Below, one piece after another: positions 35,287-45,500 of a stretch of DNA of 64,000 bases. Source of the stretch: Hymenobacter gelipurpurascens (GTDB lineage: Bacteria; Bacteroidota; Bacteroidia; Cytophagales; Hymenobacteraceae). Position numbers and translations under genes: made by a program. The stretch is taken from positions 744,001 through 808,000 of the forward strand of contig NZ_FYEW01000002.1 of the NCBI RefSeq assembly GCF_900187375.1. Direction: 5' to 3'. Below the pieces are notes generated by a model. The model was given only the letters and a program-made list of their open reading frames with translations, ran no database searches and was not told the DNA's origin. How positions within the stretch are numbered: the stretch's first letter is position 1; each line of letters begins with the position of its first letter.

Positions 35287-36516
35287 TTACTTCGGCTGGC
35301 CAGGCGTAGAGGTAGTAGTTGGTATGGGTGTAGCTGTTGCGGACTGAGCCGGCAAACCCGGCTCTGGCGGACTGTCCGCTGTGCTCTGCGGTTCCGTTAC
35401 TGGCTTACCAGTCAGCTGGGTACTATCTGGTGCAGCAGGAGAAAACTGCGCGAGTTGCAGTGGCAAGCCGGCTGGTATATCGGGCCTGAAGGGCATAACC
35501 AACCGGGGCTTCAGAAAGGCTACTGGCCTAGGCTGCGGTTTCAGGGCAGCCGCCAGCAGAGGGCCCGGCTGGCCAGCACCTAATAAGGGCCGCAGAAAGT
35601 CGCGGGCAGTGGTGAATACAGTATCCAGATAAACTGGCTCTACCGAATACGGCACATGGCCTGCGCCACGCAGGCGACGCAGCACGTTGGGCACGCCCAC
35701 TGCTGTAGCGCGGGTACTAATGGCGCCACCTCCACCTACGCGTTGCGCGGGCAAAGGTGTTCCTACCCGGCCGCGGCCGTAAGGCACTAGTCCATCCCGG
35801 GTGCCATGGATGTTGCAAACGGGAATGTCGCTGGGTTGGAGCCAGCGCACGTCGGCCAGGGCGCCGCACATATTTACCACGCCTCTCGGGCGACTGCTGT
35901 AACGCAGGTGGCCCCCATTGCCTTCTAGGCCACCCAGGCTGGCTAAGTCCAGATAAGCGGGCACCTCAGCGGGCTTATCCATGTAAGCGGTGAGCAGCGA
36001 CATAAAGCCCCCGGCTGAGCTGCCACCCACAAAAATGTACTGCGGATGCACCCGAAACTTACGGGCCGTAGCGGCATCATGGCGGAAGAAACGGATGGCC
36101 GCCCGCATATCCTGCGTGGCCCGGAAAGCAGCCCGGCCGATGCCCACCGTATCAAAAGGAAAGAAATACAAACGGTAGTCGATGCTGGCCGTGACGTAGC
36201 CCAGGCGGGCCAGGCGGGTGCAAAGGGCCGTCATCACGGCATCGTCGCGGGTGCCGGTCAGGAAGCCACCCTCGTGGGCCAGCACAATCAGCGGGCGGCG
36301 ACGCACGGTGTCGCTGGTAGGCTGGTATACATCCATGTAAAGCGTCTGGGTCTGGCCTAGGAACGTAGTGGCCTGCCCAAACTCTACGCCCCGCTGAACT
36401 GTCACCTGCCGGAAGCGCGGCTGGTAGTAGCGGCCTCGTGTCGTATCAATTTGTGCCTGCGCGGCCACCGATGTCAGCAACGCCCCCAGTATTGCCAGCA
36501 GCCAGAAGTATTTCAT
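35287..36516 (-). CDS. Secreted alpha/beta-hydrolase (esterase-like) with Pro/Thr-rich tail
   Basis: The ATG at 36516 opens a signal peptide (MKYFWLLAILGALLTSVA, then AQAQ). The 409-residue protein shows PLIVLAHEGGFLTGTRDD as oxyanion loop, the nucleophile elbow IFVGGSSAGGFMSLL, an acid-loop HGTRDGLVPYG and a late GAGHVPYS with the histidine, so the triad looks complete. The set fits carboxylesterases near the acetylxylan-esterase/BD-FAE group. The last 60 residues are rich in Pro, Thr, Ala and Ser (ESTADSPPEPGLPAQ-like composition) and look disordered. The substrate is unknown; export suggests a periplasmic or extracellular polymer or ester. Confidence 0.82.
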   Translation of the reverse strand: MKYFWLLAILGALLTSVAAQAQIDTTRGRYYQPRFRQVTVQRGVEFGQATTFLGQTQTLYMDVYQPTSDTVRRRPLIVLAHEGGFLTGTRDDAVMTALCTRLARLGYVTASIDYRLYFFPFDTVGIGRAAFRATQDMRAAIRFFRHDAATARKFRVHPQYIFVGGSSAGGFMSLLTAYMDKPAEVPAYLDLASLGGLEGNGGHLRYSSRPRGVVNMCGALADVRWLQPSDIPVCNIHGTRDGLVPYGRGRVGTPLPAQRVGGGGAISTRATAVGVPNVLRRLRGAGHVPYSVEPVYLDTVFTTARDFLRPLLGAGQPGPLLAAALKPQPRPVAFLKPRLVMPFRPDIPAGLPLQLAQFSPAAPDSTQLTGKPVTEPQSTADSPPEPGLPAQSATATPIPTTTSTPGQPK

Positions 36517-36667
36517 GTCCGGTTTATTAACTCGGCCAGCCCATATCAAGCGGCAGCCACCACAAAGATACTCCGTAGGCCACTGCTCTTTGAGTTGATT
36601 TCGGCTGCAACGGTTGCCGAAGTTGTGTAGGTTTACCGGCGAAAATTTTCACTTTCCCCGACCACGC

Positions 36668-37573
36668 ATGGCCACTACTGCCCCCGCTCCCCTTCGTTCC
36701 GGCGACAAAGTCGCGATTGTTTGTCCGGCCCGAAAAGCCTCGGCTGAGGAGTTGGCCGCGGCCGTAGCCACCCTGCAAAGCTGGGACCTAGAGGTGGTGC
36801 TGGGCGAAAGCACTACCGCCGCGCAGCATCAGTTTGGAGGCTCCGATGAGGTGCGTGCCCGCGACCTGCAGCGCCAGCTCAACGACCCCAGCATCCGGGC
36901 GATTCTGTGCGCGCGCGGCGGCTACGGCACCACCCGCATCATTGATCAGCTGGACTTTTCGCGCTTCGCACAAGACCCCAAATGGGTAGCCGGCTTCTCT
37001 GATATCACCGCCCTCAACAGCCATTTGCTGGCCCTAGGCCACCAGAGCATACATGGCGTGATGCCGATGCTGTTTCATCAGGAAAGTGGCGAAGAGTCGT
37101 TGGAGAGCCTGCGGCGGGCGTTGTTTGGCGAGGAGGTGGCCTACAGCGCGCCGGCCCACGCCCTCAACCGCCTGGGCACCGCTACCGGCGAGCTGACGGG
37201 AGGCAACCTGAGCCTGCTCCAAACCCTCACCGGCACCCGCTCCGAATGTCCCACCGCCGGCCGCATCCTGTTTTTGGAAGACATCGATGAGTACCTGTAT
37301 GCCATCGACCGCATGATGGTGCACCTGGAGCGTACCAGCAAGCTCCAGCACCTGGCCGGCCTGCTCGTAGGCCACTTCACTAACCCCCAGGATAACACTA
37401 TTCCGTACGGCCAGACGCCCAACGAAATCATCGACCATTACGCCGGCAAATACGGTTTCCCCATTGCCCATCACTTCCCCGTAGGCCACGAGCCCCAGAA
37501 CATGGCCCTCATCTGTGGCCGCGAAGCGCGGCTGGTGGTAGAGGAAACGGGCGCCCACCTCACTTACCTCTAG
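36668..37573 (+). CDS. LD-carboxypeptidase (peptidase family S66)
   Basis: Removes the terminal D-alanine from muropeptide tetrapeptides during wall recycling in known family members. ATG 36668 gives 301 residues starting ATTAPAPLRSGDKVAIVCP; an in-frame TTG 18 codons upstream is less likely. ARGGYGTTRIIDQLD, the nucleophile region WVAGFSDITALNSHLLALG, the glutamate in ILFLEDIDEYLY and the His region GLLVGHFTN all agree with LdcA. No signal peptide is seen, so it is cytosolic. The acetyltransferase 15 bases downstream is probably in the same transcript. Confidence 0.92.
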   Translation: MATTAPAPLRSGDKVAIVCPARKASAEELAAAVATLQSWDLEVVLGESTTAAQHQFGGSDEVRARDLQRQLNDPSIRAILCARGGYGTTRIIDQLDFSRFAQDPKWVAGFSDITALNSHLLALGHQSIHGVMPMLFHQESGEESLESLRRALFGEEVAYSAPAHALNRLGTATGELTGGNLSLLQTLTGTRSECPTAGRILFLEDIDEYLYAIDRMMVHLERTSKLQHLAGLLVGHFTNPQDNTIPYGQTPNEIIDHYAGKYGFPIAHHFPVGHEPQNMALICGREARLVVEETGAHLTYL

Positions 37574-37588
37574 GTCTATTCTAACACG

Positions 37589-38104
37589 ATGACTATCCGA
37601 ACGATATCTGCCGACGAGCTGCCGCGGTACCTGGAAAGCCTGACGCAGCTGCTACAAGATGCCGTAGACACCGGCGCCTCTGTCGGGTTTCTGCCGCCAC
37701 TTGCCCCAGCAGTAGCTACTGATTTCTGGAACGGCGTAGCCGATGCCCTGCAAACCGGCCACCGCCTTCTCTGGATTGCCGAGCAAGATGGCCGCGCGCT
37801 GGGCACCGTACAGCTAGATTTAGCCACCAAACCCAACGGCCTGCACCGCGCCGAAGTCGCCAAGCTGCTCGTGCACACGCAAGCCCGGCGGCAAGGCATT
37901 GCCCAGCAACTCATGCGGACCCTGGAAGCAGAAGCCCAACGGCTGCAGCGCACCACACTGGTGCTGGACACCTTGCAAGGTGAGCCGTCGGAACTGCTGT
38001 ATCAGCAGTTAGGCTACACGGCAGCAGGCGCTATTCCAGCTTTTGCCCGCGTGGCCAGCGGCGCACTAGAGCCAACGGTGGTGTACTACAAGCTCCTGGC
38101 CTAG
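37589..38104 (+). CDS. GNAT family N-acetyltransferase
   Basis: A 171-residue acetyltransferase. The acetyl-CoA loop is LLVHTQARRQGIAQQLMRTLE, preceded by a strand GTVQLDLATKPNGLHRAEVAK and followed by LVLDTLQGEPSELLYQQLGY, the usual core of the fold. The substrate is unknown. It starts 15 bases after the LD-carboxypeptidase stop, so the two form an operon, which hints at a role with wall peptides or amino acids. The stop codon TAG is inside a TGGCCTAG motif copy, and a strong terminator follows. Confidence 0.9.
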   Translation: MTIRTISADELPRYLESLTQLLQDAVDTGASVGFLPPLAPAVATDFWNGVADALQTGHRLLWIAEQDGRALGTVQLDLATKPNGLHRAEVAKLLVHTQARRQGIAQQLMRTLEAEAQRLQRTTLVLDTLQGEPSELLYQQLGYTAAGAIPAFARVASGALEPTVVYYKLLA

Positions 38105-38121
38105 CACGTTTTCTGACATAC

Positions 38122-38159
38122 AAAAAGGCCCCGGCAACGCATGTTGCCGGGGCCTTTTT
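38122..38159. terminator. Bidirectional terminator
   Basis: AAAAAGGCCCCGGCAAC, a four-base loop, and its perfect complement ending in TTTTT. Confidence 0.93.
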
Positions 38160-38170
38160 GGTTACGTAAT

Positions 38171-38264
38171 AAACTGTCATTCCGAGCTGAGGGAGGAATC
38201 TGGGTTACTGGCCTAGGACCTAAAATCTGAACCAGATTCCTCCCTCAGCTCGGAATGACAGTTT
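38171..38264. repeat. 33-base perfect inverted repeat (GTCATTCCGAGC family)
   Basis: Arms 38171-38203 and 38232-38264 are perfect reverse complements, the left beginning AAACTGTCATTCCGAGCTGA. The loop contains TTACTGGCCTAGG. It lies between a terminator and the end of the M28 peptidase gene, only four bases from its stop. Confidence 0.9.
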
Positions 38265-38268
38265 TTTA

Positions 38269-39300
38269 TTACTCGCCGTAAATGGTGGTGAGCACGGTCT
38301 GGCCTACGGCTTTGAGCGTCCGTTTGTCGATGATGCTCATGTTGTCCTGCGTGGTGTGGTGGTAAGCGGGGAAGTACTCTTCTCCTACCGGCACGTGGTC
38401 GATGATATCGATGGTGCGCACGCCGGCTTTGTTGGTGTACACGTGGTCATCGGTGATGCCGTAGCTGTCGTTAAAGAGGAAGTAGTCGGAGAAGCCGAGC
38501 TGCGAGGCCGTATTCCAGACCTTATCCACCACGTCGCGGGCCTGCTGGCGGGAGAGTTCTTCACGGCTGAACTTGGCGTTTTTGGCTCCTACCATATCCA
38601 GCAGAATGCCGTAGCTGGGCTTGTAGCCAACGGGCAGAATGTTTTTGGCCCAATACTGCGAGCCCAGGCACCAGCTCGATTCGCCAGCGGCCTCCTGGCG
38701 AGCCAGCAGGTTCTCCTTTTCGCTTTGCGTGCTGCCGTCGTAGCCGTAATCTTCAGAGTCGAAGAGAATAAAATCGACACCCACGCCTGGGGCAAGGCTA
38801 TCTTTTTGGGCGGCTAGCACGCGGGCCATTTCTAGAGCAATACCCACGCCGCTGGCGCCATCAGAAGCGCCATCGAGCGGGGCATTCTTGTTGGTCTTGT
38901 CTTTGTCGGCGAAGGGGCGCGTATCCCAGTGGCTGAAAATGGCGACGCGGCGCGTAGCCTGCGGCTGGTATTGGGCAATGATGTTGCGGGAGCGCAGCAT
39001 TTTGCCATCAAACGCCATAGCCTGAAACGGCTGCTCCTTCACCGATAGGCCCAGGGCCTTGAACTTGGCAATGATCCAGTCGGCGGTTTTTACGTGCGCT
39101 GGAGTGTTGGGCACGCGCGGTCCAAAGGCCACCTGCTTAGCCGTGAAGGCATAGGCAGAGTCGGCGTTGAAGGCCGGGGCTTTCGGCACGGCGGGCTGCT
39201 CGAGCGTTTCGGCCGTTTCGGTGGTGCTTTTCTTTTCCGGACAGCCGGTAAGCATCAGGAGAGCAGCCAGCGCGGCAGGAGCAAGACGGGAGAGGTACAT
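38269..39300 (-). CDS. M28-family zinc peptidase / glutaminyl cyclase-like lipoprotein
   Basis: The ATG at 39300 opens a lipoprotein signal (LAPAALAALLMLTGC, cysteine at about residue 19); a longer frame upstream would run through a palindromic repeat and is rejected. The 343-residue protein has the zinc-site motifs SHWDTRPFAD, PLDGASDGASGVGIALEMAR and FILFDSEDYGYDG, and a late DIIDHVPVGEEYFPAYHHTTQD with the last metal ligand. These fit the M28 aminopeptidase group, within which bacterial and animal glutaminyl-peptide cyclotransferases form a branch. I cannot tell peptidase from cyclase. Anchored in the envelope. Confidence 0.88.
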   Translation of the reverse strand: MYLSRLAPAALAALLMLTGCPEKKSTTETAETLEQPAVPKAPAFNADSAYAFTAKQVAFGPRVPNTPAHVKTADWIIAKFKALGLSVKEQPFQAMAFDGKMLRSRNIIAQYQPQATRRVAIFSHWDTRPFADKDKTNKNAPLDGASDGASGVGIALEMARVLAAQKDSLAPGVGVDFILFDSEDYGYDGSTQSEKENLLARQEAAGESSWCLGSQYWAKNILPVGYKPSYGILLDMVGAKNAKFSREELSRQQARDVVDKVWNTASQLGFSDYFLFNDSYGITDDHVYTNKAGVRTIDIIDHVPVGEEYFPAYHHTTQDNMSIIDKRTLKAVGQTVLTTIYGE

Positions 39301-39319
39301 GGAGGAGAGTGACAGGTGG

Positions 39320-39422
39320 CGCGAAGCTCCAGCTTCGCGACTCGTGGCTGACGTTGAACGATGCTCGTTGCGACGGAGGCGTTTCCGCTCGTTCAACGAG
39401 GCCCAAAGCTGGAGCTTCGGGC
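39320..39422. repeat. Three-hairpin palindromic element
   Basis: Three inverted repeats in a row: CGCGAAGCT/AGCTTCGCG (39320-39339), CGTTGAACGA (39352-39361) with TCGTTCAACG (39389-39398), and GCCCAAAGCT/AGCTTCGGGC (39401-39422, one mismatch). The outer two share the AAGCT core and can also pair with each other. It fills the gap between cysS and the peptidase gene. Confidence 0.75.
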
Positions 39423-39429
39423 TACCAAT

Positions 39430-40977
39430 TTACTCTTCGCTGTAGGCCCAGTCGATGCCGGCTTTGGTATCTTTCACCACAATGCCTTGCTCTTTGAGTG
39501 CCGCCCGAATTTGGTCTACTTTATCGTAGGCCTTCGTGACTTTGGCTTCCTGATAGAACTCCAGCGTGAGGCGCAGTAGGTCTTCGGCGCTGGCGCGGGG
39601 CTCGTCTACTAGGCCTAGCACATCTTGCACAAGGGTCTGGTAGGCCTGAGTGGCTTCCTGCAAAGCCGCCGAGCTTACCGTAGCCAATGTGGCGGGGTTA
39701 GCCGCGAAACCATTGAGCTTGCGCAGCAGATTAAACAGGCTGGCAATGGCCTTGGCGGTGTTCAGGTCATCATTAAGGCCCGCAAAGCAGTCGGCTACCA
39801 GCTTGCGCAGCTCGTCGTCGGCCTTTGTGGTATCAGGGGCCTGGCCTTCCGTGAGTGGCTGCACGGTGCGGGCCTTGATAACTTCCGGCGACAGACTGGC
39901 TTCGTCGAGCTTTTCGAGGAGGCGTAGGCCATTCATCAGCTTGCGGTAGCCTTTGCGGGCAGCTTGCAAGCCTTCATCCGTGATATCCACGGTGCTGCGA
40001 TAATGGGCCTGGAGCAGGAAGAAACGGGCCGTCATGGGCGAGTAGGCCTGTGCCAGGGTGTTGTTGGAGCCCTCGAACAGCTGACTGATGGTGATGAAGT
40101 TGCCGAGCGACTTGCTCATCTTCTGGCCATTCACCGTAATCATGTTGTTGTGCATCCACACCTGTGCCTCGTTGGTGGGGTGGTTGCAGGCCTGGCTTTG
40201 GGCAATTTCGCACTCGTGGTGTGGAAACATCAGGTCTAGACCACCGCCATGAATGTCGAATTCGGCGCCGAGGTACTTGCGGCTCATGGCCGAGCACTCG
40301 AGGTGCCAGCCCGGGAAACCGTCGCTCCAAGGCGAGGGCCAGCGCATCAGGTGGCGCTCATCGGCCTTCTTCCAAAGGGCAAAATCAAGGGGGCTGCGCT
40401 TCTCTTCCTGGCCAGCGAGATTGTCGCGGGAGCCAGCCAGCAGTTCCTCTACCACGCGGTTGGAGAGCTTGCCGTAGCCACGGCCGGCGGCGTTGTAGGC
40501 CGGTACATCAAAGTACACCGAGCCATTGGACTCATAGGCAAAGCCATTCCCGATGATTTCCTCAATCATCTGAATCTGCTCTATAATATGGCCGCTGGCG
40601 CGGGGCGTAATATCGGGGGGCAAGCAGCCTAGGGCCTCCACGTGCGTTTGGTAGAGGTTGGTATAGCCTTCAGCTACCTGCATGGGCTCTACCTGACGGG
40701 CGCGAGCAATCTTCCCGATTTTGTCTTCTCCTTCGTCGGCGTCGCCTTCCAAGTGGCCTACGTCGGTGATGTTGCGCACGTAGCGCACAGTGTAACCTAG
40801 GTGGCGCAGGTAGCGCGTCAGCACATCAAACACCACCGGTCCGCGGGCGTTGCCAATATGGGCTTCGTTATACACCGTTGGTCCGCACAGGTACACTCCC
40901 ACGAAAGGAGCGTGGAGCGGTTCAAACAGGGCTTTCCGGCGGGTGAGGGTGTTGTAGAGCGAGAGTGGGTGCTGCAT
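39430..40977 (-). CDS. cysS: Cysteinyl-tRNA synthetase
   Basis: Charges tRNA-Cys. The ATG at 40977 ([20 protein letters not shown]) gives the normal 515 residues. Class I signatures are the HIGH-like [20 protein letters not shown] and KMSKSLGN; zinc ligands lie in [18 protein letters not shown] and HHECEIAQS. The anticodon-binding helical region follows and the protein ends normally ([11 protein letters not shown]). A promoter box ends seven bases before the ATG, so the mRNA may be leaderless or nearly so. Of interest beside the Cys-rich leader of the met operon, which would sense charged tRNA-Cys. Confidence 0.96.
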   Translation of the reverse strand: MQHPLSLYNTLTRRKALFEPLHAPFVGVYLCGPTVYNEAHIGNARGPVVFDVLTRYLRHLGYTVRYVRNITDVGHLEGDADEGEDKIGKIARARQVEPMQVAEGYTNLYQTHVEALGCLPPDITPRASGHIIEQIQMIEEIIGNGFAYESNGSVYFDVPAYNAAGRGYGKLSNRVVEELLAGSRDNLAGQEEKRSPLDFALWKKADERHLMRWPSPWSDGFPGWHLECSAMSRKYLGAEFDIHGGGLDLMFPHHECEIAQSQACNHPTNEAQVWMHNNMITVNGQKMSKSLGNFITISQLFEGSNNTLAQAYSPMTARFFLLQAHYRSTVDITDEGLQAARKGYRKLMNGLRLLEKLDEASLSPEVIKARTVQPLTEGQAPDTTKADDELRKLVADCFAGLNDDLNTAKAIASLFNLLRKLNGFAANPATLATVSSAALQEATQAYQTLVQDVLGLVDEPRASAEDLLRLTLEFYQEAKVTKAYDKVDQIRAALKEQGIVVKDTKAGIDWAYSEE

Positions 40978-40983
40978 AGGAGA

Positions 40984-40991
40984 CAAAAGTA
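40984..40991 (-). promoter_or_regulatory. Minus-7 promoter box for cysS
   Basis: Read leftwards TACTTTTG, matching TAnnTTTG. Transcription would start within a base or two of the cysS ATG at 40977. Confidence 0.4.
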
Positions 40992-41224
40992 TCACGGATT
41001 AAGACGGCTTCAGCGGATTGCGCAGATTTTGTAACGCAAACGCAGCCTAGGCCACTCATGGAGTTGTCTTCAACACATAACTCAACGAAATGGCTGCAAA
41101 AGCGCCCGAATTTTGCGTAACCAAGTACAAAAGGTTCAACGGAGGGCACAAAACCTGGCTAGCCCAGTTTATAAAGTTCCCTTAGGGGTACAAAGCAGAG
41201 GGCTGACAGTATATAACTATAAGA

Positions 41225-41300
41225 GTCATTCCGAGCCGAGCGAGGAATCTGGGTACTGGCCTAGAAGCAACCCCAGATTCTTCGCTTCGCTCGGGATGAC
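41225..41300. repeat. Imperfect inverted repeat (GTCATTCCGAGC family)
   Basis: Arms 41225-41253 and 41272-41300 pair at 25 of 29 positions. The loop contains TACTGGCCTAGAAG. The rest of the 335-base gap 40978-41312 has the cysS promoter and a CTAGGCCACTC copy at 41047, and no gene. Confidence 0.8.
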
Positions 41301-41312
41301 AGATTAGGCCTC

Positions 41313-42437
41313 CTACTTCTTCACCAGCCGGTAGCTCGCCATGGTTGGAAAGTGGTCGGAGTAGGGAATTTCGTAATGCACCCAGAAATCGTCAACCTGG
41401 AACTCGGGGCCAGCAAACTGGTTGTCGATGCGTACGAAGGGGAGCTTTCCGTTGTAGGTGCTGCCCACGCCGTTTCCTACCGTAGCCCAGGCGTTCTGGA
41501 AACGGTCGGCCAGCTGGTCGTAGCTGTAGCTGTAGGGCACGTCGTTGAGGTCGGCGCACATCAGGATGGGGTACGGACAAAGCTCAAACCGATTGATCAG
41601 TGTATCGACCTGGGCATTGCGAGCCACCAGGCCCCGCTTGAAGCGGCGCAACAGGCCTACGCCCTTGCGTCGGAGCCCGGCCTTGCTGGAGTAACTATCC
41701 ACGATGTCGCGCTCATCCATGCTCATGCTCTGCAAATGGAAGTTGTACACCCGAATAGTATCCTGGGAAGGCAGGCGCAAATCAACCCACATGGCGTGGT
41801 TCTGGCTGAGCTTACCGAATTGGATGGTGCCTTTATTAACGATGGGAAAACGCGAGAAAATGGCCATTCCAAATTCGGCACCGGCAGTATTCGTGAGCGT
41901 TTTTGAGAGGAAAGATTCCCTACCGGCATCCTTCCCAATTTTCTCTACGGTCCGGAACACGTTGCCGTCTTGCGAACGAGTACCGGCGGGCTCATTATAG
42001 AACTCCTGCAGGCACAGCACATCGGCGGGGCTCTCGGCCAGAAATTTCACCATGTTTCGGGAGGATTTCAGGCCGGCATCGCGCAGCTGTGGGTACACAT
42101 TAAAGATGCGCACATTGGAAGACAGCACGCGCACCTTCTGGCCCGGCTGGCCTTCGGCGGCCGATACTACCCGCAACGGGTGCACCGCCAGGCCACGCTG
42201 GAAGTGGGGCCAGGTAAGAAACGCCACGGCCAAGGGTAGCGCTGCTACCCGCCAGTCGCGCAGGAGCCAGTAGAAAGCCAGCAGCAGATTGAGGACCAGA
42301 GCCGCCGGCAGCGTGAGGGCGCCGAAAGCAGCTGGCCAGAACGCGTACCCCGGAATCTGCACGCAGGCAATGGCCGCCAGCAGCCACAGAATTACGAGTA
42401 CAGTACACTTGAAAGCAAACGAACGACGCACAGCCAA
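41313..42437 (-). CDS. Membrane-anchored endonuclease/exonuclease/phosphatase family protein
   Basis: About 370 residues. The first 75 residues form two or three hydrophobic segments (VLVILWLLAAIACVQI, LTLPAALVLNLLLAFYWLL), then an EEP domain runs to the end: VRVLSSNVRIFNVY, DVLCLQEFYNE (metal-binding Glu), FGMAIFSRFPIVNKG, VYNFHLQSMSMDE (His), ILMCADLNDVPYSYSY (Asp/Asn) and PYSDHFPTMASY (Asp-His). All catalytic motifs are present. The family cuts phosphodiesters in DNA, phospholipids or inositol phosphates. The domain position implies a periplasmic active site. No ATG exists at the start; TTG 42437 or GTG 42431 is used, as a promoter lies at 42466 and an in-frame stop lies upstream. Confidence 0.88.
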   Translation of the reverse strand: MAVRRSFAFKCTVLVILWLLAAIACVQIPGYAFWPAAFGALTLPAALVLNLLLAFYWLLRDWRVAALPLAVAFLTWPHFQRGLAVHPLRVVSAAEGQPGQKVRVLSSNVRIFNVYPQLRDAGLKSSRNMVKFLAESPADVLCLQEFYNEPAGTRSQDGNVFRTVEKIGKDAGRESFLSKTLTNTAGAEFGMAIFSRFPIVNKGTIQFGKLSQNHAMWVDLRLPSQDTIRVYNFHLQSMSMDERDIVDSYSSKAGLRRKGVGLLRRFKRGLVARNAQVDTLINRFELCPYPILMCADLNDVPYSYSYDQLADRFQNAWATVGNGVGSTYNGKLPFVRIDNQFAGPEFQVDDFWVHYEIPYSDHFPTMASYRLVKK

Positions 42438-42465
42438 ATTTTATCCCGTGAAGAAGCCTCGTGGG

Positions 42466-42473
42466 CAAAGGTA
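42466..42473 (-). promoter_or_regulatory. Minus-7 promoter box for the EEP-family gene
   Basis: Read leftwards TACCTTTG, an exact local consensus, 29 bases before the TTG start. It supports a start at or after 42437. Confidence 0.55.
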
Positions 42474-42560
42474 GAAGTTCCGGTGTAGGGCGCCAGTTCC
42501 TACGGAAGTTAGGCTGCTTTCTGAGTATCTTTCCCTCCGTTTATTTTTTCTACCTCGCCT

Positions 42561-45500
42561 ATGCCCGTTTTTACGTTTCGCCTTTACTTATTACTCGGTT
42601 TACTAGGCCTACCGGCACTTTCCACTACCCTTCAGGCCAAACCCACTACCTCAGCCGTTGCGCCTGCGCCTAAGGGCCTGGAGTTTGTGCAGAACAAGGG
42701 CCAGTGGGATGCCCAGGCGCACTTCGCGGCCGATCTGCCCGCCGGTCGTCTGTTCCTGACCAGCACAGGCTTCAGCTACTCCTTCGCCGACCCGGTTGCC
42801 CTTCGTGCTTATCACGAGCACAAGCGCACCGACGCTACCCCCCCTGGCCAGCGTGGCCTACGCACCCATTCGTACCGAGTGAGCTTCGAGGGCGGCAACT
42901 CCAAGGCTATTATTGAAGGAGAAGAAGCCACCGCTGAGGTTCGCAACTATTTCCTGGGCAAAGACCCCAGCCACTGGGCCAGCCAGGTAGGCAGCTTCCG
43001 GCAGGTGCGGTACCGCGCTGTGTATCCGGGCATTGATGTGCATCTGTATGAAAACGCGTCCCAGACGCTGGAATACGACTTTACCGTACGCGCTGGCGCC
43101 AAGCCGGAAGCCATCCGGTTGCGCTACCAAGGCGCTCAGTCTGTAAGCCTGACGCCGGAAGGTGGCCTACGCATCCGGACTTCGGTGGGCGACGTGCTGG
43201 AACAGGCGCCGAAGGCCTGGCAAATCCGCCCCAATGGTGAGCAGGTGCCCGTAGAGTGCGCCTTTCAGCTCCGCGACAATGTGCTTTCCTTCCGCCTAGG
43301 CAACTACGACCGGAAGCTGCCGCTAATCATCGACCCGACTGTGGTCTTCTCCTCGTTCACGGGTTCTACGGCCGATAACTGGGGCTTCACGGCTACTTAC
43401 GATGCCCAGGGCAATATGTACTCGGGCGGCGTAGCCTTTAGTCTGGGCTACCCTACTACCACCGGGGCAGTACAAACTACCTTCGCGGGCATAGCCGATA
43501 TTGCCATCATTAAGTACAATACAGCCGTGGCCGGCAGTACCTCTCGTCTGTACGCCACTTACTTAGGCGGGGGCCAGGTAGAGGTGCCACACAGCTTGGT
43601 AGTAAATAACCGCAACGAACTGGTGATTCTGGGCACCACGGGCTCTAACAATTACCCGGTAACGACTAAGGCCTTTGCTCGCAGCTTCAGTGGTGGCCAG
43701 TTCACGGACCCACTCAATGAGGGCAGCGCAGAGTACCTGCAATATGCCAACGGCTCCGACTTGGTTATCTCGACGCTCAGCGCCAACGGTGGCACGCTGG
43801 TGGCCTCTACCTATTTGGGCGGCAGCGCCAACGACGGCCTGAACCTAACGGGCAGCCTCGTGAACAACTACGGCGACCAGTTTCGGGGCGACGTCATTAC
43901 CGACTCGGACAACAACGTGTACCTGGCGTCTACCACGCTCAGCACCAACTTCCCGACCCGCAATGGCTTTGGCACTACCGCCCCAGTAGGCGCGAATGCG
44001 GTGGTGAGCAAGCTTACAGCCGATCTGAGCACCTTGGTGTGGAGCAACTATCTGGGCGGCAGTGGTGCTGAGGCCGCTTACTCCATTCAGCTGGGCCCGG
44101 CCCGCTCCGTAGTAGTAGCAGGCGGCACCACCAGCACCAACTTCCCCGTCACGGCCGGCAGCCTCATGACCACGGCTCCGGCGGGCGTAAACGGGTTTGT
44201 GGCCCGCATTGCGCCGGCCGGCAACTCCATTACCCAGGCCACCTACATCGGTACCCCTGGCAACGACCAAGCGTATTTTGCGCAGCTTGATGCCGATGAC
44301 AACGTGTACCTGCTGGGCCAAAGCTCCGGCAACTACCCCGTCACGGCTGGGCGCTACTCGCGGGCGGGCAGCCACCAGTTCATCCATAAGCTCAACCCGA
44401 CGCTCAGCCAAACGGCCTACTCCACTGTATTCGGTACCGGCCGACTTTCCTACGACTTCTCTCCCACTGCTTTCCTGGTTGATGACTGCGAGAGAATCTA
44501 CGTGTGCGGCTGGGGCGGAAGCACCAATGCTGGCTACGGCCTCGGCAGCAGCTCTACTACTGGCCTACCCGTCACCAACGATGCAGTACAGCGCAACACC
44601 GACGGCTCCGATTTCTACTTGGCCGAGTTTACGCCCGGCATGGCCAGCCTCGAATACGCTACATTCTTCGGAGAGAATGGCGGCCGCGGGGAGCACGTAG
44701 ATGGCGGCACCTCCCGCTTCGATAAACGGGGCATGGTGTATCAGGCCGTGTGCGGTGGCTGTAGTGGCACCCAAGGCTTTCCGGTTCCGCCCGGCGCTTC
44801 CTACTACAGCACCCGCAATGGCAGCTTTAACTGCAACAATGCGGCTTTCAAGATGGATTTTGGGATTGTAGTAGCCGACCCTGGCCTAGCGCGCTACGTG
44901 TGCGCCAGTAGCGCGCCCATTGTGTTGGGCGGCAGCCCGGCCGGCGGCACCTGGAGCGGCCCCGGCGTATCGGCCAACCCCGGCGGCGGTTTCCGCTTCA
45001 CCCCCACCGCCGGTCTGGTAGGCCGCCAGGTGCTCACCTATGCCGTAGCCTCCACGGGTATCTGCGTCAGTCGGCGCCCATTGCGCATTACCGTGTTGCC
45101 AGATGTAGCGGTTAGCATTGCGCCAATTCCCGAGTTGTGCATTGATGCTACCAATATAACGGTGCAGGCTACACCCACGGGGGGCACCTGGAGCGGCCCC
45201 GGTGTACTGGGCAATATATTCAGTCCGCGCCAAGCCGGGGTCGGTACGCACACCATTACCTATACCATGTCCGATACGCTGGGTTGCGGCGTGGCCACCC
45301 GGCAGATCATAGTACGTGCCCTCCCGCAGGTAACAGCTGGTGCCCCTCTCACGCTATGCGCCTACGAAACGCAGGCTATTCAGCTCTTGGGAGCTAGCCC
45401 GGCGGGTGGCACCTGGAGCGGCCCCGGCGTGACGCCTAGCGGTTTGTTTACGCCACCCAACACCAACCTGAAAGGCGCAAACATCACACTTACCTATTCT

